From: Paracoccaceae bacterium
Lineage (GTDB): Bacteria; Pseudomonadota; Alphaproteobacteria; Rhodobacterales; Rhodobacteraceae
DNA: 64,000 bases
Direction of reading: 5' to 3'
Assembly: GCA_006226775.1 (NCBI GenBank)
Contig: SBGD01000030.1
Location: 1 to 64,000 of the forward strand
The position numbers and the translations under genes are program-made. How positions within the stretch are numbered: position 1 is the stretch's first letter; each line of letters starts with the position of its first letter. The notes beneath the pieces are model-generated. The model saw only the letters and a list, made by a program, of their open reading frames with translations. It did no database searches and was not told the origin of the DNA. Positions 1 to 8,889 of this stretch are shown here, piece by piece.

Positions 1-1211
1 GCGGTCATCGGCGGCGTGGACGCGACCCGCGGCGCGGCGGGCGCGGCGGGAATGGCAGAGGCGGGACCGGCGGTCAGCGGCGGTTCGGCCTTGAGCGGCG
101 GCGCGGCGGCCCCTCGCCGGTCATCGCGGAAGATCAGCGGGTCGGGCCCGCGGCCCCGGCCCTTGGTCAGCGGCGCCACGCTCTCGACCTGGATGTCGGG
201 GCTGCGGCGCACGCGGTCCTTGATGACGCTGGTGATCTTGGCACGGATGCGGTCCTCGCCCGGCATGTCCATCTCGACATCCGGCCCCGGCCGTTCCACC
301 AGTTCGGCCTCGGGCATCTGCACCGGCACCGGCTCGCTCCGGCGGATCAGCGAGGGCATGCGCGCCAGCAACCCGGTCTTTTCCGGCTGGCTGTGCGGCG
401 GCACTTCCTCGGGCACCGGCGGCACGCCGACCCGCGCCGCCACCTTGGCCTCGGCGGCCTGCTGCGCCGCCCATTCCGCTGCCTCGCGGCGCTCCTGTTC
501 CTTCTGTGCGCGCCGCTCGGCCTGGCGGGCCTGAAGCCCCTTCGCCGCCGTCAAAGCCCCGGTGGCGCCGCTGCCCAGCAGCCGCAGCACGGTGGCATAG
601 ACCATGATGATGCCGATCAGCAGGAACCGCCCGATGCCCTTCAACTCGGGCAGGGTAAAGCCCAGCACGAAGGCCCCCACCACGAGGATCAAAAGCCCCA
701 TCAAGAGCGAGGCCAGCTTGACCACGATGCTCGACCCCACCGGCAGCGCCGTCAGCACCGAGCCCAGCACGGTATCGCCAAAGAGCCCGCCAAGCCCGAA
801 GGCATGGGTCCAGGTCGGCCCCGGCACCAGCGTCGCGGCATAGACGGCGGCCAGCGCAATGGCGATCGGCGCAAAGATCGCCCGACCCACGGCGCGGTCC
901 GAGCCTGCGTGCAAAGCGAACCGCACGCCCCAGGCGATCAGCACGACGGCCACGCCCCAGCTTCCCCAGCCGACGATCATGAACAAAGGCGCGGCAATCG
1001 AGGCCCCGGCGCGGCCCATCCAGTTCTGCACCGGCGCGTCGGTGGCCGACATCCAGCTCGGATCCTCGGGCGTGTACGACGCGATCATGGCCGCCGCCGC
1101 AAGTCCCAGCAGGATCAGCAGGATGCCGAAAAGTTCCTTGCCTCGCCGTTCCACCGCAGCCTGGGTATTGCTGTCGAGAAGCGGATCGCGTCCACGTGCC
1201 TGATATGCCAT
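1..1211 (-). CDS. ftsK: DNA translocase FtsK, N-terminal part (cut by the window edge)
   Basis: The minus frame runs without a stop from an ATG at 1211 to base 1, so about 403 N-terminal residues are seen. They begin MAYQARGRDPLLDSN and contain four or five hydrophobic segments (about residues 23-45, 75-95, 110-130, 140-190), then a charged, proline-rich linker. This is the FtsK/SpoIIIE 4TM membrane anchor followed by the low-complexity linker; the ATPase motor would lie left of the window. FtsK anchors at the division septum and pumps chromosome termini apart. The ribosome site GAGGTGA sits just before the start. The start lies 2 bases after the stop of the upstream aminotransferase gene, so the two are probably cotranscribed. 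Motor motifs cannot be checked here. Confidence 0.9.
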   Translation of the reverse strand, partial: MAYQARGRDPLLDSNTQAAVERRGKELFGILLILLGLAAAAMIASYTPEDPSWMSATDAPVQNWMGRAGASIAAPLFMIVGWGSWGVAVVLIAWGVRFALHAGSDRAVGRAIFAPIAIALAAVYAATLVPGPTWTHAFGLGGLFGDTVLGSVLTALPVGSSIVVKLASLLMGLLILVVGAFVLGFTLPELKGIGRFLLIGIIMVYATVLRLLGSGATGALTAAKGLQARQAERRAQKEQERREAAEWAAQQAAEAKVAARVGVPPVPEEVPPHSQPEKTGLLARMPSLIRRSEPVPVQMPEAELVERPGPDVEMDMPGEDRIRAKITSVIKDRVRRSPDIQVESVAPLTKGRGRGPDPLIFRDDRRGAAAPPLKAEPPLTAGPASAIPAAPAAPRVASTPPMT

Positions 1212-1213
1212 TC

Positions 1214-2410
1214 TCACCTCGCCTCGTACAGACAATCGCGCAGGCGGATCAGCCCGCGGCGCATGTCGTCAATTGGGGCCACCATGGCGACCCTGATGTA
1301 TCCTTGTCCCGGGTTGTCCCCCCCGGTCTCGCGCGACAGGTAGGCGCCGGGCAGCACCCGCACCGCCGTCTCGGTCCAGAGCTTCAGCGCCGCCGCCTCG
1401 CCATCCGGCACCGGCAGCCAGAGGAAGAACCCGGCCTCGGGGCTGCGGTAGCCGGGGACGCCGGCAAAGACCTCGTCCGCGACGTCGTATTTCTGGCGAT
1501 AGAGGGCGCGGTTTTCCACCACATGCGCCTCGTCGGCCCAGACCGCCTCGCTCACCCGCTGGATCGGCAGCGGCAGCGGCGCGCCGGAATAGGCGCGCAA
1601 CTGCTTGACCCGCGCGATGCTGCCCGGCCCGCCGGCAATGAAGCCCGAGCGCAGGCCCGGCAGGTTCGAGCGTTTCGACAGCGAATTGAACAGCAGCACC
1701 CGCTCGGGATCGGCGCCCATCGCGGCGGCCACCGCCAGCGCGCCGGTCGGCGGCGCGTCGCGGTAGATCTCGGAATAGCATTCGTCGGCGAGGATGCGGA
1801 AATCGTACTTTTCCGCCAGCCCGATCAACTCCCGCCAGTAGCTTTCCGAGGCGATCGCCCCCTGCGGATTGGCCGGCGAACACAGATAGGCCAGCGCCAC
1901 GCGGTTGAGCACCTCCGGCGGCAGCGCGGCGTAATCCGGCAGGTGGCCGGTCTCGGGGGTCGCCGGCACGAAGACCGGCTCGGCGCCCACGGAAATCGCC
2001 GCGATCATGTAGACCTGGTAGAAGGGGTTGGGCGTCAGCACCACCGGGCGCGCGCCGCACTTGACCTCGGGACAAAGGGCCATGGCCGCATTGTAAAGCC
2101 CCTCGCGCGAGCCGTTGAGCGCCATGACCTGGGTCTCGGGGTCCAGCGCGACGGCGTAGCGGCGCTGCGCCCAACCGGCGATGGCGCCGCGCAACTCGGG
2201 CGTGCCCTCGTTCGGCGGGTACTGGGCGAATTCGCCGACCGTTTCGGCCAGCACCCGGCCCACGAAATCCGGCATCGGGTGCCGCGGCTCGCCTATGGTC
2301 ATATGCAGGACATCCCCGGCATGCGCCGGATCCGGCGCATGGGGGTCGAGCAAGGCCCGCAGACGCGGGAAGGCATAGGCCGGTAGGTTCGAAAACCGCT
2401 CGGGGAACAT
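1214..2410 (-). CDS. Class I/II pyridoxal-phosphate aminotransferase
   Basis: Fold-type I aminotransferase of 398 residues. The motif SLSKRSNLPGLRSG places the Schiff-base lysine at about K246; a NGSREGLYNAAM cofactor-binding stretch and a C-terminal arginine region are also present. The family includes succinyldiaminopimelate and aspartate-type transaminases, and the substrate cannot be read from sequence. The frame stays open about 43 codons further upstream, but family similarity begins near MFPERFSNLPAYAFPRL, so the ATG at 2410 is chosen; no strong ribosome site precedes it. It lies directly upstream of ftsK, an order common in Rhodobacteraceae. A dapC-like role in lysine/peptidoglycan precursor synthesis is only a guess. 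Confidence 0.85.
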   Translation of the reverse strand: MFPERFSNLPAYAFPRLRALLDPHAPDPAHAGDVLHMTIGEPRHPMPDFVGRVLAETVGEFAQYPPNEGTPELRGAIAGWAQRRYAVALDPETQVMALNGSREGLYNAAMALCPEVKCGARPVVLTPNPFYQVYMIAAISVGAEPVFVPATPETGHLPDYAALPPEVLNRVALAYLCSPANPQGAIASESYWRELIGLAEKYDFRILADECYSEIYRDAPPTGALAVAAAMGADPERVLLFNSLSKRSNLPGLRSGFIAGGPGSIARVKQLRAYSGAPLPLPIQRVSEAVWADEAHVVENRALYRQKYDVADEVFAGVPGYRSPEAGFFLWLPVPDGEAAALKLWTETAVRVLPGAYLSRETGGDNPGQGYIRVAMVAPIDDMRRGLIRLRDCLYEAR

Positions 2411-2613
2411 GGGGTTACTGCTTTTTACTGCCTCGGACACGGGATCGTTTTCGTCCCGTTTGCAAGGCAGGATAGGCCAGCACCGCGGCGGCGTCCAGAA
2501 AAAGGAAAGAGCGTGCAGGGGTTTGTGGCATTTGGGCACGCCGGGGCCAAGATGTGGGAAGGGACCGGGGCGGGCACCGCAAGACCTGCCGCCCCCGGCC
2601 CCGCGCTGCGGGT

Positions 2614-2638
2614 CACCGGCGCCGCGAAAGCGCCGGTG
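2614..2638 (-). terminator. Hairpin downstream of the mipA-like gene
   Basis: Perfect 9-bp arms (CACCGGCGC and GCGCCGGTG) around a 7-base loop lie 7 bases past the stop of the OmpV/MipA gene. No T-run follows, so it may act as a weak terminator or an mRNA 3' stabiliser. Confidence 0.45.
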
Positions 2639-2644
2639 TCCGGC

Positions 2645-3409
2645 TCAGAACCGCCAGTTGAACGCGCGGATCAGGGTGACGCTGACGCTGCCCTGGTTTT
2701 CGCGGCCGGCGCTGGTGATCGGGCTGTCGGCGAAATCGTCGGTCAGGCGCGCCCAGCCCAGCTTGCCCTCGATGGCCCAGTCGTCGCTCAACTCGCGGTG
2801 GAAGACGGCCTCGAGCCCATAGGACTTCAGGCCGCCATCGGCATTGTAGCGGCCCAGCTTGGTGGCGCTGGCCGGGACCGAGAAATAGGTCTCGGCATAT
2901 TCGTCGTTGGCAAAGGTCATGCGCGGGCCGAACCGCAGGGTGGTGCGATCGTCGGGCCGGATGATGGCATTGGCCGCCAGGTCGCCGACCACGCCTTCGT
3001 GGCCGTTGAAGCCGCGGCGCACCGCGGCGGAGACATCGGCATATTCCCAAGTATAGCCGAGCTTGACGCCGACCTCGAGCGCCCAGTCGATGTCGTCAAA
3101 GCCCTTCAGCTCGGAATACTCGCCCGCATCGCGCGCGCCGACAAAGCCGAAGGAGGGCGCGACGCTGAAGCCCAGGCCGTCACCGCCGCCCAGCGACATC
3201 CCGCCCAGCGACAGGGAATTCAGGCCGCCGGTGATGGTCGGGCCGACGCCGTATTCGTCCGAGCCCTCGTAGACCGGCGCGTATTTCAGCCCCGCGCCGA
3301 AGGAAAAGGAGATCTCGGTGTCCTGGGCCTGTGCCGCCGGAACCGCCAGCGACAGCGCGACCAGCGATGCCGAAAGACGCAGCGTGAGGGCCGTGGGGGT
3401 GGAAAACAT
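2645..3409 (-). CDS. MipA/OmpV family outer-membrane protein
   Basis: 254 residues. A signal peptide (about 1-28, ending AAQAQ) is followed by alternating short hydrophobic/polar beta-strand-like segments and a terminal phenylalanine (FNWRF), the usual C-terminal signal for outer-membrane barrel insertion. Motifs such as YAPVYEGSDEYGVGP and FNGHEGVVGDLAANA match the MipA/OmpV family. In other bacteria these proteins act as scaffolds for murein hydrolases or as outer-membrane channels; the role here is not known. The ATG at 3409 follows a plausible AGGAC ribosome site. It lies 69 bases after the DUF992 gene on the same strand, with a hairpin between them. Confidence 0.85.
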   Translation of the reverse strand: MFSTPTALTLRLSASLVALSLAVPAAQAQDTEISFSFGAGLKYAPVYEGSDEYGVGPTITGGLNSLSLGGMSLGGGDGLGFSVAPSFGFVGARDAGEYSELKGFDDIDWALEVGVKLGYTWEYADVSAAVRRGFNGHEGVVGDLAANAIIRPDDRTTLRFGPRMTFANDEYAETYFSVPASATKLGRYNADGGLKSYGLEAVFHRELSDDWAIEGKLGWARLTDDFADSPITSAGRENQGSVSVTLIRAFNWRF

Positions 3410-3430
3410 GGGTCTTGTCCTCGTGGAAAG

Positions 3431-3454
3431 GGGCCCGGAGCGACGGCCGGGCCC
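3431..3454 (-). terminator. GC-rich hairpin between the DUF992 and mipA-like genes
   Basis: Arms GGGCCCGG and CCGGGCCC (8 bp, 8-base loop) lie just after the DUF992 stop at 3479. There is no T-run. It could partly terminate or separate the two messages. Confidence 0.4.
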
Positions 3455-3478
3455 GGTAAGGTGAGCAGAAGGTCCGGC

Positions 3479-3988
3479 TTACTCGGCCGGGTTGAGGGTC
3501 AGTTGCGCCAGGCCAACCGCGACGTTCACGCCTTCGACGCCTTCGACGCTGACCGGCTGAAGGCCGATCTGCTTGCCCGACCCGCCGACCAGTGCGTTGG
3601 CGCCAAGACCGATGCCCAGCGATGCACCGGCCGAGACACCTACATAGGTCCCCGCAAGCGCATAGTCACCCGGCTTGTTCTCGGCGGTGGTGAAAACCAG
3701 CCAGGTCATGTAGCTCTTGTCGGTCTTGCCGATGTCGAGGCCCAGCTTGTCCATCGAGCCGGAATAGGTCTCGACCGCGCCGCTTTCGTGCTTGAAGTTG
3801 CAGGTCGCGGCCTTGGACGAGCCGATCAGTATGCCCCAGCCGCCTTCGATGGTGCAATCGAGCATCCCGATCTGCTGGCCCTTGATCTCCGAGGCGGGTT
3901 TCACCGCCTGGGTCTGCGCGACGGCGCCGGAGGCCATCAGGCCGGCGGCCAGGATCGCGGCGCCAAGTCTCGAAGTTCTGCGTGTCAT
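3479..3988 (-). CDS. DUF992 domain-containing exported protein
   Basis: 169 residues from the ATG at 3988, which has a GAGGAG ribosome site. A signal peptide covers about residues 1-26 (MTRRTSRLGAAILAAGLMAS, then AVAQ). The mature part carries the DUF992 pattern: GMLDCTIEGGWGILIGSSKAATCNF with two cysteines that could form a disulfide, and a glycine-rich C-terminal half (YVGVSAGASLGIGLGANALVGG). DUF992 proteins are alphaproteobacterial and of unknown function. The frame is open upstream of 3988, but that part is not protein-like. Secretion to the periplasm is inferred from the signal peptide. Confidence 0.85.
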   Translation of the reverse strand: MTRRTSRLGAAILAAGLMASGAVAQTQAVKPASEIKGQQIGMLDCTIEGGWGILIGSSKAATCNFKHESGAVETYSGSMDKLGLDIGKTDKSYMTWLVFTTAENKPGDYALAGTYVGVSAGASLGIGLGANALVGGSGKQIGLQPVSVEGVEGVNVAVGLAQLTLNPAE

Positions 3989-4167
3989 GTCAATCGTCTC
4001 CTCGGGTTCAGCGGGGCCCGCAAACTGCACGCCCCCTGCGGCCGGTCCGACCCCTTGCGGAACGCGGGCCCGGCGCAGGGGGTACAGATAGGGCGCGCGG
4101 AGGCTTTCGCAAAATTTATAATATTCACGCTTGCCGCAAGGAAAACTCACGCGTGCGCGCGCGGCCC

Positions 4168-5496
4168 TCAGGCCAGCGCCCGCTCCGCCGCCGCCGCAAG
4201 CCGCAACAGCCGTTCCTCGGCCATCGGCGGCGCCAGCATCTGCAACCCGCAGGAGGGCACGCCGGTCGGCAGGGTCACCGCGCAGCCGCCCATCAGGTTG
4301 CCGATCCGCGTGTTGCGCAGGGTCAGCAGGTTCTCGGTCACGTAGTAGTCGGCCTCGGTCATCAGCCGCTCGAGATCCGGCGGCAGGTTGGCCGCGGTGG
4401 GCGTGAGCACCGCGTCGAACCCGGCGGTTGCCGCGTGATAGGCCGCCTTGCAGCGGGCCTGCACATGGCGCGCGGCGATCAGGTCGCTGGCGCGGGCCTC
4501 GGCGCCGCTGCGGAACCGCTCGCGGATCGGCGCGAACATCTTCTCCGGCGCGGCCTCGATGGTGTCTTTCCAGGTGCCGTAGGCCTCGGGCGCGTAGAGG
4601 ATGCCCGACAGGTCCATCGCCTCGGCCACCTCGGGCACCGCGATGCGCTCGACCCGCGCCCCGGCGGCGCGCAGCCGCTCGACCGCCCCGAGGAAGGCCG
4701 CCTGCGGCGCCTCGCGCAGGTCCTCCATCGCCACCGTCTCCAAAAGGGCAAAGCGGCGCCCGCGCAGGTCGGCGCCGCGCAGATCGGCGGGTCGCCCGCC
4801 TTCCAGCGCCGCCAGCAAAAGCGCCGCATCCTCGACCGTGCGGGTCAGCGGCCCCACGGTGTCGAAGGAGGCCACCAGCGGCACCGCCCCGTCACAGGAC
4901 ACCCGGCCATGGGTGGTCTTCAGCCCGACCAGGTCGTTCCAGGCCGCCGGGATGCGCACCGATCCGCCGGTGTCCGAGCCGATGCCCGCCGCCGCCAGCC
5001 CGTAGGCCACCGAGGTTGCGGCACCCGACGACGACCCGCCCGGCACCGCGCCGTCGCCGTTGACGCAGGGCGGCGTGGCGGTCACCGGGTTCAGCCCGAG
5101 GCCGGAAAACGCCAGTTCGCTCATGTGGGTCTTGCCCAGGCAGACCAGCCCCGCCGCCGTGGCATTGGCCAGCACCCGCGCGTCGCGCTTCGGGATCCGG
5201 CCCTCGAGCAGCGCCGAGCCCGCCTCGGTCGCCACGCCGGCAGAGTCGAACAGGTCCTTCCAGCTGATCGGGACGCCATCGAGCGGCGAAAGCCTCTGGC
5301 GCGCCTTCGCCCGGCTTGCCGCTGCCGCCGCCTCGGCCCGGGCGCGGTCGGCGGTGACGCGGGCATATGTCGCGGCGCCGTGCTCATGGGCCCCGATCGC
5401 GGCAAGGTGGCTTTCGGTCAGCGCCACCGGGTCGATCTCGCCCCTGCCGATTCCCTGGCCAAGCTCGGCCGCCGTCATCCAAAGCCAATCCTGCAT
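4168..5496 (-). CDS. Amidase signature family hydrolase
   Basis: 442 residues. The amidase-signature catalytic set is intact: K80 in SWKDLFD, the GGSSSG block at S155-S157 (cis-serine) and S179 in SDTGGSVRIP. These enzymes hydrolyse amide bonds; members include indoleacetamide and aryl-amide hydrolases and GatA. GatA is unlikely because no gatC or gatB is adjacent. The ATG at 5496 is chosen because an AGGGG-type ribosome site precedes it and family homology begins there; the open frame extends further upstream. It is transcribed divergently from the UbiH-like gene across 82 bases. The substrate is unknown. Confidence 0.85.
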   Translation of the reverse strand: MQDWLWMTAAELGQGIGRGEIDPVALTESHLAAIGAHEHGAATYARVTADRARAEAAAAASRAKARQRLSPLDGVPISWKDLFDSAGVATEAGSALLEGRIPKRDARVLANATAAGLVCLGKTHMSELAFSGLGLNPVTATPPCVNGDGAVPGGSSSGAATSVAYGLAAAGIGSDTGGSVRIPAAWNDLVGLKTTHGRVSCDGAVPLVASFDTVGPLTRTVEDAALLLAALEGGRPADLRGADLRGRRFALLETVAMEDLREAPQAAFLGAVERLRAAGARVERIAVPEVAEAMDLSGILYAPEAYGTWKDTIEAAPEKMFAPIRERFRSGAEARASDLIAARHVQARCKAAYHAATAGFDAVLTPTAANLPPDLERLMTEADYYVTENLLTLRNTRIGNLMGGCAVTLPTGVPSCGLQMLAPPMAEERLLRLAAAAERALA

Positions 5497-5578
5497 CGTC
5501 CCTGCCCCTTTTGCTGCGCGGAGGGTAGCGGCAGGGAATGGCATGGACAATCCCGGTGTGACCGCCATATTCGCCTTC

Positions 5579-6805
5579 ATGACACATGACAGCGATCTTC
5601 TGATTGTCGGCGGCGGGCTGAACGGCCCGACGCTGGCGCTGGCCGCCGCCCAGGCCGGGTTTTCCGCCACGGTGATCGACGCCGCCGACAGCGCGGTGCA
5701 GCGCGCGGACAACTTCGACGGGCGCGCCTATGCGTTGGCGCTGGCCTCGCAGCGGATGCTCTCGGCGCTGGGGCTCTGGGACAGGCTGGCGCCGCAGGCC
5801 CAGCCGATGCTCGACATCAAGGTCACCGATGGCCGCGTGGGCGAAGGCCCCGCGCCCTTCGGGTTGCACTTCGATCACCACGAGATCGAGGAAGGCCCGA
5901 TGGGCTTCATGGTCGAGGACCGCTTCCTGCGCCGCACCCTGCTCGACGCCATGGCGGCGCATCCCGCCATCACCCACCTGAGCCGCGAGACGGTGGTGGC
6001 CCAGGACAGCACCCCGGCGCAGGTGATCGTGACGCTGGCCTCGGGCCGGGTGCTGACCGGGCCGCTGCTGGCGGGCTGCGACGGGCGCACCTCGGGCACC
6101 GCGCAAAGGGCCGGCATCGGGCGCAGCGGGCGCGACTATGGCCAGAGCGCGCTGGTCTGTGCCATCACCCATGAAAAACCGCACAACGGCGTGGCGCATC
6201 AGTTCTTCATGCCCGCCGGGCCGCTGGCGATCCTGCCGCTGACCGGCAACCGCAGCCTGATCGTCTGGAGCGAAACCCACGAACTGGCGGCAAAGATCAC
6301 CGCCCTGCCGGAGGAGGACTACCTGACCGTCCTGCGCCCCCGTTTCGGCGATTTCCTCGGCGAGATCGCGCTGGAAGGGCAGCGCTTCACCTACCCGCTG
6401 AGCCTGACCCTGGCGCAGAGCCTGACCGGCCCGCGGCTGGTGCTGGTGGGCGATGCGGCGCATGGGCTGCATCCGATCGCGGGCCAGGGGCTGAACGCCG
6501 GGTTCCGCGACATTGCCGCGCTGGCCGAGGTGCTGACCGATGCCAGCCGCCGCGGCGAGGACATCGGCGCGCCGCAGGTGCTGGAACGCTATGCCCGCTG
6601 GCGCCGCTTCGACACCGCCACGCTGGCCGGTGCCACGGATATGTTCAACGTGCTGTTCTCCAACGACAACCCCCTGCTCCGTCTGGGCCGCGATCTGGGC
6701 ATGGGGCTGGTCAACGCCATCCCCGCCCTGCGCCGCGGCTTCATCCGCGAGGCCGCGGGGCTGACCGGCGACCTGCCGCGCCTGATGAAAGGCGACCCGC
6801 TCTGA
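5579..6805 (+). CDS. UbiH/UbiF/VisC/COQ6 family FAD-dependent hydroxylase
   Basis: 408 residues. The N-terminal dinucleotide motif VGGGLNGPTLA (G11-G16) and the second FAD motif GDAAHGLHPIAGQGLNAGFRD mark a class A flavin monooxygenase of the ubiquinone-ring hydroxylase group. The expected reaction is O2- and NADPH-dependent hydroxylation of a ubiquinone precursor; which ring position cannot be told. The start at 5579 places the FAD motif 10 residues in, as is usual. An alternative ATG at 5543 in the same frame has a better ribosome site (AGGGA) and would add 12 residues. It is divergent from the amidase gene, with selO downstream on the same strand. Confidence 0.85.
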   Translation: MTHDSDLLIVGGGLNGPTLALAAAQAGFSATVIDAADSAVQRADNFDGRAYALALASQRMLSALGLWDRLAPQAQPMLDIKVTDGRVGEGPAPFGLHFDHHEIEEGPMGFMVEDRFLRRTLLDAMAAHPAITHLSRETVVAQDSTPAQVIVTLASGRVLTGPLLAGCDGRTSGTAQRAGIGRSGRDYGQSALVCAITHEKPHNGVAHQFFMPAGPLAILPLTGNRSLIVWSETHELAAKITALPEEDYLTVLRPRFGDFLGEIALEGQRFTYPLSLTLAQSLTGPRLVLVGDAAHGLHPIAGQGLNAGFRDIAALAEVLTDASRRGEDIGAPQVLERYARWRRFDTATLAGATDMFNVLFSNDNPLLRLGRDLGMGLVNAIPALRRGFIREAAGLTGDLPRLMKGDPL

Positions 6806-6884
6806 GCGCGCGCGGGTGGCAAAACCACGGGGTCGCGCCCCGTTCCCCTTGGAATTCCCGGCAAATGACCACACCTTGTAGCCC

Positions 6885-8366
6885 ATGACACATCATCCGC
6901 CCCGTTTCACCTTCGACAATTCCTACGCGCGCGAGTTGGACGGCTTCTATGTCCCCTGGGAGGGCGACAAGGTGCCGGAACCGCGCATCGTGCTGCTCAA
7001 CTCCGACCTGGCGCGCGAGTTGCAACTGGACCCGGAGGCGCTCGACACCGATCAGGGTGCGGCGGTGCTGTCCGGCGCGGTGGCGCCCGAGGGCGCCGAT
7101 ACCTTGGCCCAGGCCTATGCCGGGCACCAGTTCGGCGGCTTCTCGCCGCAACTGGGCGACGGACGGGCGATCCTGCTGGGCGAGGTGATCGACCGCGAGG
7201 GCAAGCGCCGCGACATTCACCTCAAGGGCTCGGGGCGCACGCCGTTCTCGCGCGGGGGCGATGGCAAGGCGGTGCTGGGGCCGGTGCTGCGCGAATTCCT
7301 GATCGGCGAGGCGATGCATCACCTCGGCATCCCGACCACCCGCGCGCTTTCCGCCACCACCACCGGCGAGACGATCTATCGCGAAGGCCCGAAACCCGGC
7401 GCCGTGCTGGCCCGCGTCGCGGCAAGCCACCTGCGCGTCGGCACCTTCCAGTATTTTGCCGCCCGCGGCGAACAGGCCCGCGTCAAGCAACTCGCCGACT
7501 ACGCCATCGCCCGCCACGACCCCGACCTGGCCGGGCGGGACGACCGCTACCTGCACTTCCTGCGCGCGGTGCTCAGGCGGCAGGCGCACCTGGTGGCGCA
7601 ATGGCTGCATGTGGGCTTTGTCCACGGCGTGATGAACACCGACAACATGACGATTTCCGGCGAGACCATCGACTACGGCCCCTGCGCCTTCATCGACGCC
7701 TACGACCCCAGGGCGGTGTTCTCCTCGATCGACCATGGCGGCCGCTATGCCTATGGCAACCAGCCCAATATCGCGCAATGGAACCTCGCGCGGCTGGCCG
7801 AGACCCTGCTGCCGCTACTGCATGCCGACCCGGACGAGGCCGTGCGCATCGCCACCGAAGAGATCCAGACCTTCCCCGAGATCTATGCCGAGGCCTGGCT
7901 TGCCGGTGCCCGCGCCAAGCTGGGGCTGTGCCGGGTCGAACAACAGGACTCCGGCTTCATCAATGCGCTCTATGCCGCGATGGAGGGGCAGAACGTGGAT
8001 TTCACCCGCTTCTTCCGGCGTCTTCCGCAGGCGGCTGAGGGCGACGAGGCCCCGCTGACCGATCTTTTCGACGATGCCGCGGCGATCCGCGCCTGGCTGC
8101 CCCATTGGCGCGACCGGCTGGCCTCCGAGGGCCGCGATCCCGACGCGATCAAGGCCGAAATGAATGCCGTCAACCCGGTCTACATCCCGCGCAACCACCT
8201 CGTCGAAGCCGCCCTCAAGGCCGCCGAGAGCGACGCCGACATGGGCCCGATCACCCGCCTGCTCGAGGTCCTGCGCGCGCCCTTCACCCCGCGCGCGGGG
8301 CTCGAGGCCTACGAAGGCCCTGCGCCCGGCGACTTCGGCCCCTACCGGACCTTCTGCGGCACTTGA
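6885..8366 (+). CDS. selO: Protein adenylyltransferase SelO (YdiU family)
   Basis: 493 residues, the usual bacterial length. The pseudokinase-like core is clear: YAGHQFGGFSPQLGDGRA near the N-terminus, the HLKGSGRTPFSRGGDG nucleotide loop, then GFVHGVMNTDNMTISGETIDYGPC. SelO proteins transfer AMP from ATP to serine, threonine or tyrosine of target proteins and are linked to oxidative stress. The chain ends FCGT: a cysteine is third from the end, the place held by selenocysteine in animal homologues, so this is a cysteine form. The ATG at 6885 fits the family N-terminus. Confidence 0.92.
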   Translation: MTHHPPRFTFDNSYARELDGFYVPWEGDKVPEPRIVLLNSDLARELQLDPEALDTDQGAAVLSGAVAPEGADTLAQAYAGHQFGGFSPQLGDGRAILLGEVIDREGKRRDIHLKGSGRTPFSRGGDGKAVLGPVLREFLIGEAMHHLGIPTTRALSATTTGETIYREGPKPGAVLARVAASHLRVGTFQYFAARGEQARVKQLADYAIARHDPDLAGRDDRYLHFLRAVLRRQAHLVAQWLHVGFVHGVMNTDNMTISGETIDYGPCAFIDAYDPRAVFSSIDHGGRYAYGNQPNIAQWNLARLAETLLPLLHADPDEAVRIATEEIQTFPEIYAEAWLAGARAKLGLCRVEQQDSGFINALYAAMEGQNVDFTRFFRRLPQAAEGDEAPLTDLFDDAAAIRAWLPHWRDRLASEGRDPDAIKAEMNAVNPVYIPRNHLVEAALKAAESDADMGPITRLLEVLRAPFTPRAGLEAYEGPAPGDFGPYRTFCGT

Positions 8367-8427
8367 CCCCGCCAAACCCCGAGACCCGCGCGGGAAAGAC
8401 CCGCGCCCCCACACGACTGGACCTGGA

Positions 8428-8871
8428 ATGGACAAGACCGACCTGAAATCCCGCCTGCTCGAGATGGCCCGCGCCGATTTTGACGCCGCCCGCGAGAAGT
8501 TCCAGAGCCTCGCCGCCGAGGCGCGCGTCTCCGGAGACGAGACCGTCGAGCGCGACCAGCAATCCCAGGCCGAGGCCGCCGGCGAAATGGCCGCGGCCTG
8601 GGACGAGGCGATGCACGACGACGAGGCGCGGCTGAAACGCCTGCAGGAGATCGATTTCGGCCCCAAGGACGAAGTGACCGATGGCGCCGCGGTGCTGGTC
8701 GACGACCGGCTGCTGGTGGTCTGCGTCTCGACCCAGGAATTCGACTACGACGGCAAGCGCGCCATGGGCATCTCGCCCGCCGCGCCGATCTACAAGGCGA
8801 TGCGGGGCCTCGGTGAAGGCGACAGCTTCACCTTCAACGACACCGCGCACGAGATCCGCGCCATCCATTGA
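8428..8871 (+). CDS. GreA/GreB-like transcription elongation factor domain protein
   Basis: 147 residues from the ATG at 8428. The N-terminal half is charged and helical (about 1-70); the C-terminal half (VTDGAAVLVDDRLLVVCVSTQ through SPAAPIYKAMRGLGEGDSF) matches the GreA/GreB C-terminal FKBP-like domain that docks on RNA polymerase, including the typical SPaaPiykam and GlgeGD stretch. True GreA rescues backtracked polymerase with acidic residues at a coiled-coil tip. The N-terminal part here does not look like a standard Gre coiled coil, so the role may differ. The next gene starts 18 bases downstream. Confidence 0.75.
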   Translation: MDKTDLKSRLLEMARADFDAAREKFQSLAAEARVSGDETVERDQQSQAEAAGEMAAAWDEAMHDDEARLKRLQEIDFGPKDEVTDGAAVLVDDRLLVVCVSTQEFDYDGKRAMGISPAAPIYKAMRGLGEGDSFTFNDTAHEIRAIH

Positions 8872-8889
8872 CCCCCGGGAGGCCCCGCC

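Noticed and set aside
1196-2386. A plus-strand open frame opposite the aminotransferase
   Set aside because: No family features; the minus-strand product has a full pyridoxal-phosphate site.
8364-8366. Readthrough or selenocysteine at the selO TGA
   Set aside because: The cysteine already fills the redox position two codons earlier, and the codons after the stop do not extend the family.
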